Shown here: positions 23,201 through 26,381 of the stretch, piece after piece
Numbering within the stretch: position 1 is the first letter of the stretch
How the letters are laid out: each line of letters starts with the position of its first letter
NCBI GenBank assembly: GCA_964459445.1
Contig: CAYWMP010000073.1
Span: forward strand, 1-26,381
Length of the DNA: 26,381 nucleotides
Source: CAYWMP01 sp964459445
GTDB lineage: Bacteria; Desulfobacterota; DSM-4660; Desulfatiglandales; HGW-15
Reading direction: 5' to 3'
The notes under the pieces: generated by a model
Told to the model about the DNA's origin: nothing
The model's database searches: none
Seen by the model: the letters and a program-made list of their open reading frames with translations, nothing else
Position numbers and translations under genes: made by a program

Positions 23201-24322
23201 TTAAGCATTGGCCTCGGGAGTCAACGACAGGGTGCTTTCTTGGGAGACTCGCGGGGCTTGTATGGCCCCACCCTCACACTGCACCAGACAGGCACGACAG
23301 GCCGTGCACTTTTCTTTATGAGCGAGAGCCGCCCTTTGACTTTTGTCCATCTCCCATACGCCCTGGGGACAAACTTCCACACAAGACCGGCAGCCCTTGC
23401 ATGAATCTCGATCATAGAAAAGGGTCCGGTCTCCGATAAGCAATTCGGTCCGAATCGTCCCGGAAATAGGGATGTTCCCAAGGCTATTCACGCCCAGCTT
23501 TGCCAGAAAAGGTTCCAGATTGGCTTCCATGGTCGAAGCCATCCCGCCAAGGTCCAACCCGTAAAGAGGGAAGAGAACTAAAGCCAAAATGAAGTGGAAG
23601 CGAATGGGATTTCCTTCTTTAATGAACATGAATTCAGTTAGAACAAGTCCGGCAAAAAGAACGGAATCCAAGAAAAATGCCTTCTTTAACCCGTTTCTAC
23701 CCGGTAACCAGGGACACAGGGACAAAAAAATCAAAAAGGCCATCGCTCCAACCAAGAGAAATTCCGCAAAATGCTGTGGGCTGAAGATCCAAAAACCTAT
23801 CCCGCCGATAAGATAAACCGGAAAAACAATCCCTAGAGCCGTATCGAGTCTCTCAATCAAACCGTATTTCACCCGCTTCATATTTTCGGTTCTTTTGAAA
23901 TGCTCTCCAATATAACGCGGAAGATCTTTCGCATACACCGGTCCCCATTTTATCTTCCAACCCGTTTGTGCCCTGACCTCTGCTGCTTTGACACCTGGGG
24001 CAGCCAGTTGCGGTAGGATGAGGGTGCGATGCTTCACTTTATCCGCGATCCCGCTCGTTTTAACCACCGAAACGACAGAGTGGGTATTGAACTCATCACC
24101 GCCCGCTGCACACCACACATTGATTCCCTTGGAATCACCTACCAAAAGCCATACATCCAGACCGCGCAAAATACGGACCAATCGCTTCACCGTGAGATCA
24201 AAGTTGCAAGCTACTAAAACCGGGCTATCAGGCCCCGGATTGCCGATTCGGCGCAGGCCTGTTTTTGTGGGGCAGGGGAAAAGCCGGAAAAGAAATCCCC
24301 ATATTGTTTTGAGAAAACTCAC
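23201..24322 (-). CDS. HgcAB-like fusion protein (corrinoid domain + membrane helices + two 4Fe-4S)
   Basis: A 373-residue protein that joins what in mercury methylators are two proteins. Residues about 30-150 form the HgcA/CFeSP-type corrinoid-binding domain. Its cap-helix motif is GINVWCAAGG with Cys71, the expected cobalt ligand, followed by LPQLAAPGV and GPVYAKDLPRYI. Four membrane helices follow (about 161-181, 184-204, 214-234, 241-261). An HgcB-like ferredoxin end has CKGCRSCVEVCPQGV (C308-C318) and CTACRACLVQC (C339-C349). Two differences matter: the motif has G in place of the usual K after CAAG, and the C-terminal Cys pair of HgcB is missing. The start is a GTG with AAGGAGG 8-10 nt upstream. 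It most likely transfers a methyl group from the corrinoid; the acceptor is unknown. Confidence 0.88.
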   Translation of the reverse strand: MSFLKTIWGFLFRLFPCPTKTGLRRIGNPGPDSPVLVACNFDLTVKRLVRILRGLDVWLLVGDSKGINVWCAAGGDEFNTHSVVSVVKTSGIADKVKHRTLILPQLAAPGVKAAEVRAQTGWKIKWGPVYAKDLPRYIGEHFKRTENMKRVKYGLIERLDTALGIVFPVYLIGGIGFWIFSPQHFAEFLLVGAMAFLIFLSLCPWLPGRNGLKKAFFLDSVLFAGLVLTEFMFIKEGNPIRFHFILALVLFPLYGLDLGGMASTMEANLEPFLAKLGVNSLGNIPISGTIRTELLIGDRTLFYDRDSCKGCRSCVEVCPQGVWEMDKSQRAALAHKEKCTACRACLVQCEGGAIQAPRVSQESTLSLTPEANA

Positions 24323-24413
24323 TGTGGTTGGTCCTCCTTTTTAAATGAGGTCATTATCAATTAGACATAGTATAGCTCATTCCTATTAATCAAGTCATTG
24401 CTGCCTGCCACGT

Positions 24414-24443
24414 GGCATAAGGCACAAGGCATAAGGCGCAAGG
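24414..24443. repeat. Four tandem 7-bp repeats (GGCRYAA)
   Basis: GGCATAA, GGCACAA, GGCATAA and GGCGCAA in direct succession, followed by GG. They sit in the 214-bp gap between the methyltransferase and HgcAB-like genes. No promoter was recognised there. The repeat may be a slippage-prone microsatellite. Confidence 0.7.
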
Positions 24444-24536
24444 AAGATATCCTTACCAATCAATGGCAGTTTTTGTGTCTCATAAATTATGCTCTTCTCA
24501 GTAATTAAATGATTTCATTGGAAAAAATCATATTCC

Positions 24537-25208
24537 TCAAACATCACCACCATCATTATTTCTTTCTCCGACCACCATCGCAAACGAGCCCCCATGGCTT
24601 CTCTCCTCTTTTGCGATGATGAAACCGGCCCTTTCCAATTCACCTCTGAGGTCGTTCAAAGGCCGTGTTGATCTGCTTGAAACAAGATAGGTCAACACAA
24701 CCAAAGGAAAACGCAAAAAAACGTGGCTGATGCGTCGAAGAAAAGTGTCCGGGACGACCTCATCGGCAATCACGATGCGTCCGCCCGGTTTGAGTACCCG
24801 GGCAGCCTGTTTAAGGGCAAAACGCCTCTCATCATCGCTCAGCTCACTGAAGACAAGGGTGGAAACAACCGCATGAAATCCCGATTCCTGAAAAGCGTCC
24901 ATGCCGTCGATTCCCATTTCGCTGACCATGAATTTCTCTTTCAAATTTTCGGTTACGATTCTTTCTCGAGCAGTTTCAACCATGGTAGGGCTTAGATCAA
25001 ATCCTTCAACTTTACAGCTCCGGTCAATGAGCATGCCGGCGAGTTCACCTGTCCCGCAGCCGATCTCCAGTGCGTGACTTCCTTCTGCTATCTCGTTGGC
25101 TACGGCCTCTTTGATGACGCGCACACGACCCCTGCTGACCTTGTCCATCCGCTGGTCATAGGATCGCGGTCTCATTTCGAGGATTTTCATGAATACGTAA
25201 CTAAACAT
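24537..25208 (-). CDS. cpaM: SAM methyltransferase, corrinoid protein-associated (CpaM-type)
   Basis: A 223-residue class I methyltransferase: SYVFMKILEMRPRSYDQRM opening, motif I ALEIGCGTGELAG, VEGFDLSPTMVE, an acidic-loop segment FHAVVSTLVFSELSDDERRFAL, and LKPGGRIVIADE. The SYVFMKxLE...RYD-type N terminus is what I remember for CpaM, a family named for sitting beside HgcA-like corrinoid proteins, and here the HgcAB-like fusion is indeed the next gene. It may methylate the corrinoid from SAM or act on the final substrate; this is inference. It overlaps the tetR-like gene by 8 nt, so the regulator and enzyme are coupled. The symbol rests on recollection of the family plus context. Confidence 0.8.
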   Translation of the reverse strand: MFSYVFMKILEMRPRSYDQRMDKVSRGRVRVIKEAVANEIAEGSHALEIGCGTGELAGMLIDRSCKVEGFDLSPTMVETARERIVTENLKEKFMVSEMGIDGMDAFQESGFHAVVSTLVFSELSDDERRFALKQAARVLKPGGRIVIADEVVPDTFLRRISHVFLRFPLVVLTYLVSSRSTRPLNDLRGELERAGFIIAKEERSHGGSFAMVVGERNNDGGDV

Positions 25209-25803
25209 TCTTCAAAAGTCCGTTTTCAATTATTCTCAGGGATGTCTTTTTGATCAATTCCCTAGAACTCCCATGCCCTTCAAAGATGCGGGAGAAAATG
25301 ATGCCGTCAAAAAGTGAGAGCAGAATTTCGGCAGTCGCTTCAGGGTTGAGTTCAGCGTCCATTTCGCCGGCTTGCTGTCCCTCCTGGATCAAAGATTTTA
25401 GGATTGACCTCGTCTCTTCATAGATTCTTGCCAGCGAAAAAAAATCGTCTTTTTCGGTCCTGGCCTCCCCAAAATAGTCGACATAAACGGCACAGTGATC
25501 TTCCCATTCATCCGTATGATTAAGTGAGAATTCCACCAGGGAAAGCAATCGATCGGAAGGACCCTTTTCATCACTCATGGCCCAAAGTGCACCTTCTATA
25601 AAACCACTGAAGTATTGCTCAAAGGCAAAACGAAGGATATCCGCCTTGTTTTTGAAATATTCATAGAGCGTTCCTTTGCCGATTCCGGCAGCCTCAGAGA
25701 TATCCACCATTCTTGTGCGGGCATAACCCAGATCCCGAAAAACCTTGAGTGCTGCATCTGAAATCAACCTGGCCTTTTCTTTTTTATCAACGATTTTGGG
25801 CAT
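25201..25803 (-). CDS. TetR/AcrR-family repressor
   Basis: A 200-residue protein from the ATG at 25803 (GGAG 5 nt upstream). The N-terminal HTH is typical: RLISDAALKVFRDLGYARTRMVDISEAAGIGKGTLYEYFKNK, interrupted in no way. The ligand-binding C-terminal domain is all-helical and includes YVDYFGEART and EILLSLFDGI. It is the first gene of a tetR-cpaM-hgcAB-like run and shares 8 nt with the methyltransferase gene. A perfect 18-bp palindrome overlaps its predicted start point, so autorepression is very likely. The inducer is unknown. A longer frame back to 25842 exists, but it would run through the operator. Confidence 0.93.
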   Translation of the reverse strand: MPKIVDKKEKARLISDAALKVFRDLGYARTRMVDISEAAGIGKGTLYEYFKNKADILRFAFEQYFSGFIEGALWAMSDEKGPSDRLLSLVEFSLNHTDEWEDHCAVYVDYFGEARTEKDDFFSLARIYEETRSILKSLIQEGQQAGEMDAELNPEATAEILLSLFDGIIFSRIFEGHGSSRELIKKTSLRIIENGLLKNV

Positions 25804-25823
25804 TTGATCTCCAACATTATTTT

Positions 25824-25841
25824 TGACCGACGCGTCGGTCA
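25824..25841. promoter_or_regulatory. TetR-type operator, perfect 18-bp palindrome
   Basis: TGACCGACGCGTCGGTCA is perfectly self-complementary. It begins where transcription from the 25848-25876 promoter should start and lies 20 bp before the TetR ATG. GACCGAC-type half-sites are usual for TetR repressors. It is 88 bp from the divergent merR promoter. Confidence 0.85.
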
Positions 25842-25847
25842 CAAATA

Positions 25848-25876
25848 AACATACTCGGATCTATTCAGGTTGTCAA
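25848..25876 (-). promoter_or_regulatory. Sigma-70 promoter of the tetR-cpaM operon
   Basis: Minus strand TTGACA (25876-25871), 17-bp spacer, TATGTT (25853-25848). The -35 is consensus. The start point would be at about 25841, the edge of the palindromic operator. Confidence 0.8.
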
Positions 25877-25928
25877 GTACCCTTTCATGATCTCTTCATC
25901 ATTTTTGAAGTTATTTTTTTTATAAACC

Positions 25929-25959
25929 TTGACTCCGTACCTAGGTACAGGCCTTATAT
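25929..25959 (+). promoter_or_regulatory. mer-type promoter with MerR operator
   Basis: TTGACT (-35), a 19-bp spacer, and TTATAT (-10). The spacer begins CCGTAC and contains the perfect palindrome GTACCTAGGTAC (25937-25948), very like the operator between the -35 and -10 of Tn501/Tn21 mer promoters. Overlong 19-20 bp spacers are diagnostic of MerR-activated promoters. It points into merR itself, so merR should be autoregulated and any genes past 26380 on this strand co-induced. Confidence 0.9.
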
Positions 25960-25981
25960 TGAATATAAGAGAGGTGGAGAA

Positions 25982-26380
25982 ATGGAGAATCTGACCATCG
26001 GCCAACTGGCTAAATCGGCAAATGTAAATGTAGAAACCGTCCGGTATTATGAACGCCGAGGGCTTGTCCCCAATCCGCCTAGACGTCAATCAGGTTATCG
26101 ACAATATCCCATTAGTGCGATTGATCGCATCCGGTTTATCAAACGCGCTCAAGCCCTGGGTTTTTCCCTAAAGGAAATCTCCGAGCTCTTGTCCTTGAGA
26201 GTCGACCCCGATACCACCTGTGGCAACATAAAGGAACGTGCCGAAGCCAAAATGTCGGATATTGAAGAAAAGATTGAGTCTTTACTGGAGATCAAAAGCG
26301 CTCTTGGACGACTGATCGACAAGTGCAAAGGGTATGGACCCATAAGCGAATGCCCCATTCTTGAAGCGCTTGAAAACTGA
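25982..26380 (+). CDS. merR: Mercury-responsive MerR-type regulator
   Basis: A 132-residue MerR-family activator. The N-terminal winged HTH is LTIGQLAKSANVNVETVRYY then ERRGLVPNPPR, followed by FIKRAQALGFSLKEISELL and a long dimerization helix. Three cysteines, C80, C115 and C124, have spacings of 35 and 9 residues. This equals the Hg(II)-binding C82, C117 and C126 of Tn501 MerR. The C-terminal CKGYGPISECPILEAL loop is typical of mercury, not copper or zinc, members. AGGTGGAG lies just before the ATG. The gene ends with TGA at 26380, one base before the window ends, so mer resistance genes could follow. It is divergent from the tetR-cpaM-HgcAB-like operon. Confidence 0.93.
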   Translation: MENLTIGQLAKSANVNVETVRYYERRGLVPNPPRRQSGYRQYPISAIDRIRFIKRAQALGFSLKEISELLSLRVDPDTTCGNIKERAEAKMSDIEEKIESLLEIKSALGRLIDKCKGYGPISECPILEALEN

Positions 26381-26381
26381 T

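Noticed and set aside
1..26381. CRISPR array, tRNA, rRNA, prophage or complete insertion sequence
   Set aside because: No regularly spaced repeats, no tRNA-like cloverleaf, no transposase or phage gene was seen; only small non-coding repeat elements are present.

Overview
The window looks like a draft or metagenome contig from an anaerobic, probably sulfate-reducing-type bacterium of the Desulfobacterota (old Deltaproteobacteria). The reasons are a multihaem cytochrome c, HdrB-like CCG iron-sulfur chemistry, a DsrE-like protein, sigma-54 two-component control, large PAS kinases, an HgcAB-like corrinoid protein and, above all, several genes read through in-frame UGA codons as selenoproteins. 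A 100-base run of N at 15276-15375 marks a scaffold gap. The lineage is inferred from gene content; there is no rRNA or tRNA gene here.

Region 1 (1-7907, all minus strand) reads from right to left: a small polytopic membrane protein, a two-CCG-domain iron-sulfur protein (HdrB/GlpC-like), a small exported peptide, a lipoprotein, a divergent glycine-cleavage H-like protein, a PhnD-like periplasmic binding protein, a membrane sensor kinase, an NtrC-type sigma-54 activator, and a tetrahaem cytochrome c. The cytochrome has a clear sigma-54 promoter at 636-649. I read this as a sensing module (binding protein, kinase, activator) that controls a redox module.

Region 2 (7908-18408, minus strand) opens from a strong promoter and operator-like site near 18246-18296, separated from arsR by a MITE-like 204-bp element. 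Then come ArsR, a previously unrecognised protein with a UGA codon and a winged-helix-like C terminus, a rhodanese-DsbD (CcdA plus thioredoxin) fusion whose rhodanese active-site Cys is a UGA with a second UGA five codons later, and a small thioredoxin-like protein with another in-frame UGA. All four UGAs are followed at suitable distance by a stem-loop, three of them with an AGG-starting apical loop. The genes continue with an RND/MMPL transporter, a LolA-like protein, a DUF1302-like porin, a DsrE-like protein, a SAM methyltransferase and a TVP38/DedA-type membrane protein. An ordinary gene caller would split all three UGA-containing genes.

Region 3 (18409-23156) has a membrane class III nucleotide cyclase with a PilZ-like tail (minus) and, divergently, a large cytoplasmic PAS hybrid histidine kinase (plus).

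Region 4 (23201-26380) carries an HgcA-HgcB-like fusion, a methyltransferase of the corrinoid-protein-associated type (CpaM), a TetR regulator with a perfect 18-bp operator on its promoter, and divergently a MerR with all three Hg(II)-binding cysteines at canonical spacing behind a mer-type promoter with a 19-bp spacer. The corrinoid fusion next to a mercury sensor, and the selenoprotein thiol-redox operon, are the two most notable systems.
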